A stretch of 64,000 nucleotides of DNA from Larix kaempferi (GCA_027924585.1 BSBM01000320.1:2299501-2363500); one strand, 5' to 3'. Shown: positions 1-10,761, numbered from the stretch's first letter. Made by a program: numbers and translations. The notes: generated by a model not told the origin, from the sequence alone.

Positions 1-200
1 TTGGTTGAAGTTTTAATGCATTAGGTGAAGGTTTAGGAGGGAACGAGAACCCTCTAGAAGCTCTCGAAGCTTCTCATAGAAGCCTCCGGAACTTGTATGA
101 GGTCTATAATATCAGTTTCTGTGTATTGTATTTATAAGCTCCTCCATTAATAGAAATCTCCGGTTCTGTGTTTATTTTGCTGCTCCTCTGATTTCCAACA
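1..200 (+). repeat. 5' LTR, partial (last 200 of 247 bp)
   Basis: It matches 1975-2174 with one substitution. It ends TTTCCAACA and is followed immediately by the primer-binding site. A plausible TATA-like and polyadenylation region (tgtatttataagctcc) lies near 125-140. Confidence 0.92.
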
Positions 201-212
201 TGGTATCAGAGC
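201..212 (+). promoter_or_regulatory. Primer-binding site for initiator tRNA-Met
   Basis: TGGTATCAGAGC directly abuts the 5' LTR. It is complementary to the 3' end of plant initiator methionine tRNA, the usual primer of plant Copia elements. It fixes the element's orientation as plus. Confidence 0.92.
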
Positions 213-219
213 CTAGTGT

Positions 220-249
220 CTGGGCTTGACTCCCTCACGGGAGGCCCAG
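220..249 (+). other. Leader hairpin just after the primer-binding site
   Basis: The outer stem is ctgggc (220-225) with gcccag (244-249). The inner stem is ctccc (230-234) with gggag (239-243), closing on the loop tcac. A four-base bulge, ttga, separates the stems on the left side. Its place in the untranslated leader is where retroelements often keep dimerisation or packaging structures. That role is inference; the pairing itself is read from the sequence. Confidence 0.6.
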
Positions 250-1239
250 GATCATGAAGAAGTTCTGTAATCTCCTATAGGTTAGTGTAGGAGGTAGGAG
301 TAGAAAAGGTTTCGTGTTTTGTGTCCGCGTGAGGCTCTTTACCCTGCGAGCTAGTTGACCCCTCTATCAAAGCCCGGATTTTTCCTCTGTGTGTAATAGA
401 TTTTAGAACCAACCTCTGTCCGCTCTACTATAATTTGACTTCTCTTTTTTGTTGGGTTCTGTCCGGTCATGTCTGCCATCGACTGTATGCGCTGGGTTCT
501 GCAGAAAAAACGAGTTGTTGACTGAGAATATTGCTAGGTTTCTGTGTATGCCAGAGCCCCGTCATTCATCTAGTTGAGAGTGTAGAAGCCTGGAGAAGGC
601 CGTGAGATGAAGGGAGTGTTGGCCCCCTATGAGTCTGGATACCTGCGTGCAGCCTGCGAGATCAATTGATGGGTCGTAGCCCAAAGCACTCTTGGAGAGA
701 TACCATGGTATACTTTGCGTCGTGTGTCGTGGACGTTTTGAGAACTGATGATGGAGAGCCCCATCGGCTAGTGTAGAAGAAGCCATGATTGTGAAGAACG
801 AAGTACACAGTACCTGTTCTGCCAGAAATCGTGCAAGGCAATGGCGGCAATAGAAGGCTCTGAGGAGAATTGTGGAATCCGCCCCTGTGAAGTAAAATGC
901 TTGAATGGCACACATGGCCGCCCTGGTGATATACTGGATTTTGTTTGCAAAATTGAGGTGCTTGGATTCCATGCTCGATAAAAGTCCCAGCCATTGTTTA
1001 TTTGCTGAAATGTAGAGGAATGTTCAAACCGTTGGCAAAGGCTATTGCAGAATTGTTTGTTAGGCACCGTTGAGCACATGGAGTTACTGCTTGAGGTTGA
1101 CCTGTCGGAGAATCGTTGTTGCTGAATATCGAAATCGTGAGTTGCCCTGTGTGTTTGTTCGTGGGTTGTATGCGATGAAGAGAACAGCCGTCAGTGGGTT
1201 GTATGTATTTGTTCTTCAAAAAGTTTTTCCACCGAGGAA

Positions 1240-1420
1240 GGGCACTAAGAGTGTCAATCTGTTTGAATCTCACAGTTGTTTGTGAGATCCTCGGCCAGTT
1301 TGAAGGCTGCGGGGAAGGGCACTAAGTTAGAGTGTCAATGTGTTTGAATCTCACAGTTGTGTGAGATCCTCCGTGAGTTTGAATGCTGCGGGGAAGGGCA
1401 CTGAGTGAAAGTGCCAATAC
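1240..1420 (+). repeat. 77-79-bp tandem repeat inside the LTR element
   Basis: Units start at the gggcact of 1240, 1317 and 1396; the third is partial. The two full units each carry a small palindrome, ctcaca with tgtgag, with loops of different length, and end in gctgcggggaa. They are non-coding internal repeats of the retrotransposon. Confidence 0.8.
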
Positions 1421-1521
1421 AGCAAATGAAAATATGGGCATGTATGAATGTATAAGAGGTGCATGATCGGTGGAACCCGACACCTCCTTGAAGGTCCAAA
1501 TGCCTTAGTTATAGGCATGTA

Positions 1522-1641
1522 TTGTAAGCCCTGTTATGCAGGCCAACTTGTGCCATGGAGCACAGTTGAATCCCCAGGTTGTTGTAAGCCCTGTTATGCA
1601 ACAGGCCAACTTGTGCCTTGGAGCACATTGTTGCAGTGCCT
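1522..1641 (+). repeat. 60-bp direct repeat (two units) inside the LTR element
   Basis: Units starting at 1522 and 1582 share ttgtaagccctgttatgca and the block ccaacttgtgcc-tggagcac. The second has three or so extra bases (aca). No function is apparent. Confidence 0.8.
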
Positions 1642-1734
1642 TAGAGCACCGTGTGGATCTCTCTCGCGTCATAGAGAGACTAGATTGAAGGGGAGTGAAG
1701 TGGACCAGAGATATGGAAGCCCATGAAGACTGCA

Positions 1735-1893
1735 TATAGAACAAAGAACAGGAAAGCAACAGCAGCGTAAGGAAGAAGAAGAAAGAAGAGGCAAGAAGAA
1801 GCATAAGAAAGAGGCAGGGCAGCAGACAGAAAGGAGAGGAAGGAAGAGGCATGAAGCAAGAAAGAAGAGGAACAGCAAGCACCAGCCAAGAAA
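1735..1893 (+). other. Purine-rich tract of the LTR element
   Basis: About 160 bases are almost all A and G (gaagaagaaagaagaggc-like runs). They lie just upstream of the polypurine tract and 3' LTR. The opposite strand gives long open frames rich in Phe, Leu and Ser; these result from the base bias and are not genes. Confidence 0.6.
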
Positions 1894-1918
1894 TCAGAAG
1901 TATGGTGTGGTTGGACTT

Positions 1919-1927
1919 AAAGGGGAG
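1919..1927 (+). promoter_or_regulatory. Polypurine tract of the LTR element
   Basis: aaaggggag lies immediately 5' of the TGTTGGAA start of the 3' LTR, the expected site of plus-strand DNA priming. A similar tract, gaaggggagtg, occurs near 1686 but has no LTR start after it. Confidence 0.85.
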
Positions 1928-2174
1928 TGTTGGAATATGTAATTCCAACCACACGGCCTCAGCTATTAAATGTGTTGGTTGAAGTTTTAATGCATTAGGT
2001 GAAGGTTTAGGAGGGAACGAGAACCCTCTAGAAGCTCTCGAAGCTTCCCATAGAAGCCTCCGGAACTTGTATGAGGTCTATAATATCAGTTTCTGTGTAT
2101 TGTATTTATAAGCTCCTCCATTAATAGAAATCTCCGGTTCTGTGTTTATTTTGCTGCTCCTCTGATTTCCAACA
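1928..2174 (+). repeat. 3' LTR, complete (247 bp)
   Basis: It runs from TGTTGGAA to TTCCAACA, with perfect inverted ends and canonical TG...CA termini. The next base, 2175, falls in frame-matched RRM-gene sequence identical to 25908 onward, so the right insertion edge is known to the base. Confidence 0.93.
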
Positions 2175-2297
2175 ATAGTCAACATTGTCTACGTAAACTG
2201 AATATCGTTCGAATTCTCCATCTTCTCCTTCTTTAATACGTATCGCCTCCTCTTGCAAATGCAGCTTCTTCCCCGATTTCTCAGAATTCATGGCCAT
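2175..2297 (-). pseudogene. 5' fragment of PABPN1-like RRM gene, disrupted by the LTR element
   Basis: Codons 1-41 of the gene that is intact at 25440-26030 and 49194-49796. Reading starts at the ATG at 2297 and stays open to Tyr41, inside the RNP2 strand (VYVDNVDY), where the LTR begins. The rest of the RRM and the tail would lie left of the element, outside the window. The break separates RNP2 from RNP1, so the product cannot bind RNA as this family does unless the element is spliced out. The fragment itself carries no frameshift or stop, in keeping with a recent insertion. Confidence 0.9.
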
Positions 2298-2550
2298 GTC
2301 GAGTTATTTACTATCACAGTTTTTCTTTTCCTTTAAGATCAACCAATCTAATCTCAGTCTCAGCGAAAACCGAAACCACCCAGTATTTTAAGATTTGTCG
2401 CTTCACGGATTTTCGCCAACATATAACCGCTTTGGGATAGTAATTATATGGATCGATGCCTTATGGCTTTGGTTTAACGAGTGGTATTGTAATTATATGG
2501 ATCAATGCTTTTGGCAAAGATGTGTATGGCCACCGTCGGCTAAACAAAAT

Positions 2551-2710
2551 TGAAACTGGACAATACAATAAAAGAAGACCCCGGCCATCATCTAAGGTTC
2601 CAATCATTCAAGACAAACTTTAAATCCAACTGAAACTGGACAATACAATAAAAGAAGACCCCGGCCATCATCTAAGGTTCCAATCATTCAAGACAAACTT
2701 TAAATCCAAC
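2551..2710. repeat. 80-bp tandem duplication upstream of the RRM gene (unit I)
   Basis: Two identical 80-bp units start at tgaaactggac at 2551 and 2631. They lie about 250 bp upstream of the disrupted gene's start, so they could affect promoter spacing. All three units carry the duplication, so it predates the array. Confidence 0.95.
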
Positions 2711-4052
2711 TCTCACTCTTCACTTTTAACCAAATTTCCTTTGTCATTAATGATTAGAGACCAAGGAATGGAATGTGAATGTGAATGTAGAATCTTTCTT
2801 AGAAGTACCACTAAAGACGAAAGGAGTGTGGAGGATACTTTGCAATGTGAGGGCAAAAAGTTAAAATTTGCTTACATATCTTCTATCAGACTTTGGTTTT
2901 TAAAACTATGTAGGAGGTACAAAATTAAAAGTTAAAAGTTGAAAGAATCTTTGTTCCATCACTTTCTTTATTTAAATTTGTATAACTTTTGGAGATGTGG
3001 TTGTCATAAGATGGGATTTTAGCATTTTTATTTTTATTTTTATAGGAAAATGAAGGCATTCTTGTTGCATACATTTCCAAACCTTATTTTGTCTTTAGCA
3101 TTAGGACCTAAGTTTCTAAAGGAAAATTTTAACATTAGATCCTCTTTTCCATTTTTAGGAATTGTCTTATTAGGAGCATCCTCTTAGTGAAAAACCACCT
3201 AATTGCCCCTAGAATATCACTTGGGGTCAAAGACCCTAGAGAGAGAACATGTGTCATGGTTGGAGACCTTCTTCATAGTGCTTGAGGCCTATAAGGTTCA
3301 TTTTCCTATGCAAATCCCTTATTTTTCCTTCCAACCATGGCCGAGGTCCCTAGACCCATCACAGATGTCAAAAACCAATTAATGGAATCCATATCTCATA
3401 TCCCACTTAGAGGACTCGTGTGTTGCTACATGGGCTCATTCAAGACACGTGAAGTTCATAAGATTCAACAATATTAGGAGGAAATTATTTTCCTTCACCA
3501 ACCATGTTCAATGACCTATGACCCATCCTTACTGGGTAAAGCTCCAAACGGCAGCCATATCCAACCTCCATGCGAGACAACCCCTATAGAGGGTTTGTTT
3601 TGCGGTTTGCAGGTCTTCTTCATGGCCATTGAACCAAAGAAATGGTGTCTACTACCTAAGGCCCAATTGTTTTCCTTTTCTAACTATAGAGTTAGATATA
3701 TAGAAGGCCTTGATTTAAGGATTGAGCCCTTTGTTTCCCCTCTAACCATGTTTAGACCTCAAAGACCATTTTCAATGCAAAAATCTTACTCATGGCACTT
3801 GTCTACCATGGCCTAGACAATGATTCATGGTGTGGTATCGAGACAAATTCTCGTTCACCACATGCGTTGTGGTTTAATCATGGTGCTTGTATCTCTCTAG
3901 TAGGATAGATATGTTGTTGTGGATCAATACCCAGGCCTTGAGGGTTTTAACTTGGGAAACCCTCTTTCTCGTTTCTGCTGCCTCGCACTTGAATGTGCAA
4001 ATTCAAAAGCTGGATATTAGAGATCAAAGTGCCATCATTTGGGTTTCCCTTC
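2711..4052. other. AT-rich non-coding stretch (unit I; equivalents 26444-27785 and 50210-51551)
   Basis: No gene recognised. The short open frames here (up to about 100 codons) have no family resemblance or coding-like composition. A loosely repeated phrase (cttcca/accaaccatg followed by a gacc-rich stretch) recurs near 3331, 3498 and 3742 and may be an old degenerate repeat. Confidence 0.5.
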
Positions 4053-4212
4053 ATTCCTCAGAGAATGATGTGCAATTGTTTGGGGGTTTTGAGTTTCCAT
4101 TGAATTTGATAAGAACACATTGGAAGCACAGCATTCCTCAGAGATTTATGTGCAATTATTTGGGGGGTTTCGTTTTCCAAACAATTTGATGGGAAGACAT
4201 TGGAAGCACAAA
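4053..4212. repeat. Degenerate ~80-bp repeat, units 1-2 (unit I)
   Basis: Starts at attcctcagag at 4053 and 4133, period 80. Both read ...tgtgcaatt-tttggggg...ttggaagcaca. Two further units lie at 4517-4677. Read in one frame, the units give a shared peptide pattern, SSENxVQLFGGFxFPxNL...WKH. Confidence 0.8.
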
Positions 4213-4516
4213 CCATTTTTCCTCTGCCCCCTGTATTTCCTAGAACATTACGAAGGGAGGCTTGCACATTTAATGATTATGAGTAAAAAAAAGGAGTCGA
4301 ACATCAACTTCTTTAACTAGCTCTGCCTTTGTTGCTAGTGGAGCTACTCGCTTTGGTTCTACTCCTGCAGGAATTGGCTTTCTAACTGTTGCGGGGTCAA
4401 CTCAATCAGCATCTTAGGGTTATCAGTCTTTACCTAGGTTGGAAACCCGGTGTTATCCATGGGAGGGCTCCTATATAGGGTTACATTAGGCAAAAGGCAT
4501 GGTTTTGGACCGAAAC

Positions 4517-4677
4517 GAGACTGGGGAGAATAATGTGAAATTTTTTTGGGTTTTGGTTTCCAAAGAATTTGACCGGAAGAGAGTGGAAGCAGTACAACGT
4601 TCCTCGGAGAATAATGTGCAACTATTTGAGGGTTCTGTGTTTCCAAATAATTTGAGAGAAAGAGAGTGGAAGCATGG
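4517..4677. repeat. Degenerate ~80-bp repeat, units 3-4 (unit I)
   Basis: Further units of the repeat at 4053-4212, more diverged. They start near 4517 and 4599 and share gagaataatgtg and ggaagca. About 300 bp of unrelated DNA separates the two pairs. Confidence 0.75.
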
Positions 4678-6189
4678 TGAAGGAGCAAGGGCATTAGGGT
4701 CGGGTACCTCGAATATAAGCTATGACTGGATTTTTTTCTCTCTTCTCTTAAATGTGTCTTGTTTAGTTTTTTTACTCCAATGCCATTTTTTTAATTCTTT
4801 TATATCTATGACAACTCATGTTGATTCACTTAATATCTTATACAATCATATACACGCTCTAAAATACATGTAATACAGTCCATAATTTTAAGCATCGTTT
4901 ATGACCTGTCATAGTTCATGTTCAGTAGTTTCACATACTGTATATTTGTATGCAGTTTTAGAAAAATCCAACCCTGAATGTGAATGCGATTCTAACTGAG
5001 ACCTATTGTGAGTTGGAACAATGGTATTCTTGGGTTTTTTAACCTATGTCCATTGCAGCTTTTCAACTCTTGCAAATTTAATTTAGAGCTTCTTTTTACC
5101 ACTTCTCTCATGGGCCTTGGAAAGAAGCGTTTTGGCTCTTTCCAAGATCATAGGAGGAGGCCCGAATTGTTTCATAATAAGGATAGTCGCCTAGATCAAC
5201 GAGGAAAATGTAAGTAGCTTCCATTGTAGTAACAAAGTAGGACCAGACATAATTGCAATGAGGACAATGATTTCAACAATTGATGTGCTATTTAAGTTGC
5301 CGACAAATTCCTCCTTGAGCTTCTTGTGAGGATCGAGGCAGTCACTAGAGGACTTCATTGAAATATCATGAATATAGAATATTCTTCCACTCCAACGTGG
5401 AACATAAGTCATTCTCTATATTTGACAAATACATGTGCTTTGTAATTACATTTTTTTCCTCGTATATGGGTGCCTCTCGGTACATTGAGCCATTTCTTCA
5501 AATCCATTCCTCTTAATACTTTTGTATGGTATTGCAAATGGGTTTATTTGATTTAGTGATTTGTTGTAGCTCTCATTAGTATTAATTTTTCCAGATGGAA
5601 TGTTAGATAGGTCAAAACGCGGTTTTCACACACCTGTCACAATGTTACCATTTAAAGATGGAAAATCAGAATAAGTTGAAAACTACAATATCAAATCCTT
5701 CTGTCAAAGTTTATGCTAGAGAATTCACACAATACAGATTTAACTATTCTTGAAAAGTTATCGCCACAAGCTAAAATATCAAAAAACCTTGCAGATGTGC
5801 TAACAATTAGTATTTTCTAGAAGTTACAAATTTCTTTGCTAGTAATATCTTGCTTAGCAATAGATTTCTCTCATTCAATTCAACTCTTCTCTGATGGGTT
5901 CCCTGCTTTAAATATCTATCTCTTCTCCTGCAAGATCTACTTAAACAGTTGTGGTTGTAGATTTCATCCAAATTTTCATGTGTAGGGTTTGCGTATTTCT
6001 TTTTTTTTACATTTCATGCATGGCACTAGGCTTTGAAATCCTCCTTATTGTGGACGGTTCGTGCAAATAGAGACCCACAGTGGCTTCAATGTTGGCATAA
6101 TTTGGCAGGTGGTTTGGCCATTGGACGGTTTATTTTTATTGGTCATGACCGGGACTAGTGACCGAATCCTTTCCTACCAACCCAAACAT
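4678..6189. other. AT-rich stretch with one exon-like segment (unit I; equivalents 28411-29922 and 52177-53688)
   Basis: No gene recognised. The segment 5059-5209 is open, lies between a cattgcag acceptor-like and a gtaagt donor-like site, and encodes a basic peptide (GLGKKRFGSFQDHRRRPE). No domain is recognisable and no partner exon was found. Confidence 0.4.
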
Positions 6190-6353
6190 AGATTAATTCT
6201 CATACTTATTAGATTACCTATTAACAAGTCATTCTCATCCCGTCCTTATCGAAAAAAAAGAGTCATTATAATAGATTAATTCTCATACTTATTAGATTGC
6301 CTATTAAAAGGTCATTCTCATCCTGGCCTTATCGAAAAAAGAGTCATTATAAT
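6190..6353. repeat. ~83-bp tandem duplication (unit I)
   Basis: Units starting at agattaattctcat at 6190 and 6273 differ at a few positions and in one poly-A run. They lie in non-coding DNA. Confidence 0.9.
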
Positions 6354-9300
6354 ACTTACCTTCTCGATGAGGTAGTCTTTAGAAGGACTGATTGACCGAT
6401 ATGTTATATATGTTGTCATAAAGTCTTGTCTTTTCTAGCACTAGTGGCTAATTGGATGGATTCATTGATTAGGAAAGTGACAAGTGAAAGCTATGTTATA
6501 TTTCATCAGAAGCGAAGTAGTCTTTCCTTTCTGTCTTTGTTCCTTTTGAAAAACGGCAATAAGGTATTTCCTCACGGGCGATAGCGATGTAATCTTTATT
6601 ATTCCTGGTGAGTGGTAGTAATGTCGGCTCTCCCGATGAGCAACGTGTTACGGTTTAGTTGACTAACGGTTCTAAATAATATTGGGTCACCAGTAAAAAT
6701 GGATAGGTTAATACACAGTAACATCACTTATTCCCAACGCAGGCTTTCCAAAGAATGGTGTGAGCTACACCAACTACATGCACACTGAATCACATGGACA
6801 TTGTATGCGCTATGCGTAGTCTTCTATGTAATATTTATTACTCTAGATATATGATCCTTTAATGAATAGAAGGAAGATTAAAGAGAATCAAGATTTAAAG
6901 GAAATACCAAAATGACCTTATGTATTGTGACAACATCTCCACCATACTTACTAGATAGTAAATACCTCGCTACTCTAGATGCAACAATGATCCACCAATA
7001 ATTAACAGTCAACAATGATTATGTAATCAATCTTCCAATTGTCAATGATGAATGTTATTCTTGGAGGAATATGATATTTATAGCCCATGTTTGACAATGT
7101 TTTCACCGTGATAGAGCTATTTGAGATTTGCGATTTATCTGAGAGAACTAGCATAAATCCCTTCTTCAATGAACTAGTGCATGCGATTTTTCTTGATAAC
7201 TATTGTTTAATTTAATGATTGTTACCTTTCTTTTGTTATACAACGATAACAGTATTCATGACACCTTCCATAGGTTTTGCCAATAGATGGTGTGAAAACC
7301 GTAGCATATATTCTTTAGACCGATTCAACAAAGTTGAACATGTACCTCTGGAGGATCCCGGACTACCTCACATTCATGTGTTAGTTAACTCTTCCGGATG
7401 AGGGACTGGTCTATCAATATGGTACATATTTACCCGTGTTTAAAATTATTTTCGTTGGCATCGTTAAATATGGAATTAGTTTCTCATGTGCGTTCCATTT
7501 CTTGTTTTCCTTCGCTTTAATAACTTGTGTCGGAATTCTAAACAGCTATTTTCTTGACAAGTTTATTTTAAATCCAGTGATCATTTTCCTTTTGGCTTTT
7601 ATCCTATGCTTTTTATCATGTAAGTGCTGCAAAATTCTCTGATTTTTCTTGATTTTTTCAGGCTGTGAGGTTTCCATCATCAATTTCCTTAATTCAATGA
7701 AGTTTTGTTTCTAATATGTAACTCTCGGATACATGTAGACGAATCTCCTTGATCGAGCAATAAAGATGGTGGAATCCACTTAAGCTAACTGTCTAACTCA
7801 AACCAATAATAAACTAAGTGCGCGCAGTTTCAAAGATAAAATAAATATAGAATGATGGAAGTAAATAACAAGATTTAACTATTTTCTTTAAGAAATATTG
7901 TGAAGAGGGAGTCTGCTTTACTAGGGAGACTCTCACTCAATCACTCTAAGTTTTCTTTGAAGGTCTCCACCTCCACAGCAATGGTTTTTTATAAATATCT
8001 CTAAGAATATATGCTTCTTTGCTTGGACTTCATGACCTACACTGTGATTCCAGACCAAAAGAAAGTGATACTTCTCACGCATGCATAAAGCTTTAGATCC
8101 TCTAGTTTTTTTAAGAAATGCTACACTCACAGCTTGTGGTTCAATCTCAAGTCTTTAAATTTGGCACGCACATATTCTTCTCTAACTATGGTAGCTTCAT
8201 GATGGGTTAAATACTCAATTAATGGATTTTCATTTTCAATCTAATACCACAATCCAAATCTCTCCCCAATTTGTCAAAGACTAAATGTTTAACCCTTGAT
8301 TGGCTACAACTGCAACGCTTGGTGTTGGATTAGTGATAAGCTTGCTAGGATTCTTCTGAGTTTTTCATTAATTTCAATCACTTGGGATACAATTTTCCAA
8401 GCTATTTCTAATAGGTTATTTCCTCTCAATTAGCAACATAAATGGATTAGTCATTGGATAAACTTTGGAAACATCTCAATCTATCTATTCAATAATAAAT
8501 TAACATTTTCACCAAGCTACATATCCAAATCCAAATCCCTAAATCTAAAGAATCAATGGTTTTGAAGTTTAATTCAATATTATTAGATACTTTTAGAAAT
8601 GATGATGCATAATTTGAGCACCGCACTAAAAAAAGTGTTCATATGTGACTTGATTATATGGAATACAAATTGGACAAGAGCTTCCATTTCCCCTATTTTA
8701 CTTCTTCCCTCGGTATTCCCCATGCTTTCAAACCTCACCTTGCTACCATACCTACTCATCCTCTTTCTTCTTCTTCCATTATTCCTTCATCCTCACTTTT
8801 TGTATAGTGGTGTCACTATTGTAAGACACATTCCCATTCTTCTACACAATGTTGGGTGGTGATTCAACACTAGACCACCACTAAAGCCTTATATGTTTAC
8901 CAACAATTTGCACAATATTTAAACCAAACTCTACCCTTTAACCCCATATTGACTCCAACAACATCTCTCTTTTGAACCCTACCTACCCCAAGCCCACTCA
9001 GATCTTGATGTCTCATGATTACTTTCCAGCTCATCATGAAATATTATTTACCTATAACTATCACATTATCACAACCCTATTTTGTTATAATGGAAAACAT
9101 AATAATCTTCTCTTCACCACCTTGGTCAACTCTTTCCAGGTTCCAAAAACAATCCATGTATACCCTTGTCACCCTCGTGAGGCTAAAGATGAAGGATCCT
9201 AATTTTGGTTAGACAAAAATGTGCCATTGTTTCTTTTCATGGCATGATTGATTATGAAATTATGAATCTTCATAGTTTTGATTTAACTATCAGTATACCA

Positions 9301-10118
9301 TATAAACATAAGCGCAGCACCATCTAAAATGCTCCTCCCAATATATATATCAATGCTCCATTTCCAAGCTTCCTAATGACCTGGCAAGTTTCAAATCTTG
9401 CGTGATTCTTTTTTCTGTGGAAATGTTTCCCTTGAGCATGGTCTGGAAATACGCTAGAGAGACTTGAATCCTGGTGGAGGCAATAGTAGTTCCCCACATT
9501 CACGTCCTTGCTATCACCAACCACCTCCCTACATTCACTGACCTATCAAGCCACTATTGACAGCTTGTTGTTTTGAGTGGGTAGTGTTCAAGGATAAAAC
9601 CTAACTCCATGCTAGGTATTAATGTTGTCATGGGTTGGTAGTTTTACACTACATCTGTTGCTAAGGAATTTTCAATGATCATAGTGTATATGTTTACAGT
9701 GACCCTGATAAGTTAATTTTATTACTTCATAACAAATAACCACAAAAGTAGGTCAAGAAGACTAAGGGAGTACATCCAACATGGGTACAAAGTCAGAGCA
9801 CAAGAACAAATCTTAGATCAACAATTTTTTTAGCTAAAAGTTAAATGTCTAGCTAGCTAAGGGAATATATAAAATATGGTGCAAGTACCAGAAGGATGCT
9901 AGAAACTAAAATGTCTTGGTGTTGCATCAAAGAGAGGATGTCAAATCCTATTGGAATTGGTTTCTAAGGACGAGGGAGAGAACTATGAATCAATTTCCTC
10001 ATGGAATTCATCAATGACTATGAAAGCGCCAATGCACTGGGGGATGATATCCTCTCAGGAGTTGTCATGGATGAGAGCTATGGATTCTCTATCCGGTGGA
10101 GATCGAAAGAGTGAGGAA
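6354..10118. other. AT-rich non-coding stretch (unit I; equivalents 30086-33850 and 53852-57616)
   Basis: No gene recognised on either strand. The open frames are all below 90 codons. The longest (8599-8862) is a run of Leu, Pro and Phe codons produced by pyrimidine-rich sequence, and 7436-7642 is a hydrophobic AT-driven frame. I see no transposon ends in it, though much is probably decayed repeat. Confidence 0.5.
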
Positions 10119-10165
10119 GTCCATGTAATATCCCAACTTTTTGACTAACTATGTTATGATGTTAT

Positions 10166-10761
10166 ATTGGGCTACGACCCCAGCATATGTGATTTATTAT
10201 TGGGCATAAGCCGTAGCATGTTTTGATCTATGTTCTCATGAGTTGATATATATTGGGCAGGTACTTTGATTGTTTCATTTTTTATTATATACTGGGTAGG
10301 AAAACCCGAATGGATAAACTTATGTTGTGATTCAGTTACAATTATGATATACTGAGATTTTTATGTTACCTTATACTGCACGCAGAGTATGATTCACATG
10401 GATGATTATTTAGTGTGTTGAGCGTGGACTCAGAAACACACGAATGACCTATATACTGGGCCTAAGCCCTTATGTATTTAGAGGATTCTTATTTCGTACT
10501 GGGCCTAATCCCCGATGTACGTTGAGTGTTGGGCATAAGCCCTGGAGCACTCCAAGCTTGAAAGAAAATGAATACCGGATCCGAGGCCACTTAAATATCC
10601 TAGATGTGCCTCACAACCACATTCTATCTCTAGTGTTGAGCAGAGGCTCTGGAATTGCACTAACGTAATGCCCATGTGAGAGTGTTGAGTTAAAAGGCTC
10701 TGAAGAGCACTCGGGGTTACTAGATCTCAAGTGTTGAGTCGGGAGGACTCTGAATATCACT
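10166..10761 (+). repeat. Two arrays of small palindromic motifs in solo LTR A
   Basis: First array: variants of tTGGGC-ata-aGCCc near 10166, 10199, 10253, 10300, 10456, 10499 and 10529. Second array: agtGTTGAG...ggCTCtgaa...CACt at 10412-10440, 10632-10661, 10681-10711 and 10730-10761, each able to pair gag with ctc inside an outer agtg/cact stem. Solo LTR B keeps both arrays (about 17440-18010). They lie upstream of the expected promoter, in U3. Confidence 0.65.

Larger units (their letters stand above)
1..2174 (+). mobile_element. Non-autonomous LTR retrotransposon (Copia-type primer site), 5' end cut by window edge
   Basis: Two near-identical direct repeats (1-200 and 1928-2174) flank 1,727 bp of internal DNA. 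A primer-binding site follows the left repeat directly and a polypurine tract precedes the right one. The full right LTR is 247 bp, starts TGTTGGAA and ends TTCCAACA, a perfect 8-bp inverted terminus. The left LTR lacks its first 47 bp because the window starts inside it. The two LTRs differ at one place in the 200 bp compared (T at 73, C at 2047), so the insertion is recent. No gag, protease, integrase or reverse transcriptase can be read in the internal region, so the element must move with proteins supplied by another element, like TRIM or LARD elements. It sits inside the RRM gene of the array. The right flank begins atagt, which should be repeated at the unseen left flank as the 5-bp target duplication. 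Confidence 0.9.

Noticed and set aside
1505-1954. 149-codon minus-strand frame in the LTR element
   Set aside because: It is the complement of the purine-rich tract, crosses the polypurine tract into the 3' LTR, and reads as Leu/Phe/Ser low complexity.
7219-7401. 60-codon frame ending LEDPGLPHIHVLVNSSG as a small gene or exon
   Set aside because: Its composition is plausible, but there are no clear splice sites at both ends, no family match that I know, and a non-conservative change in unit II (Asp to Gly).
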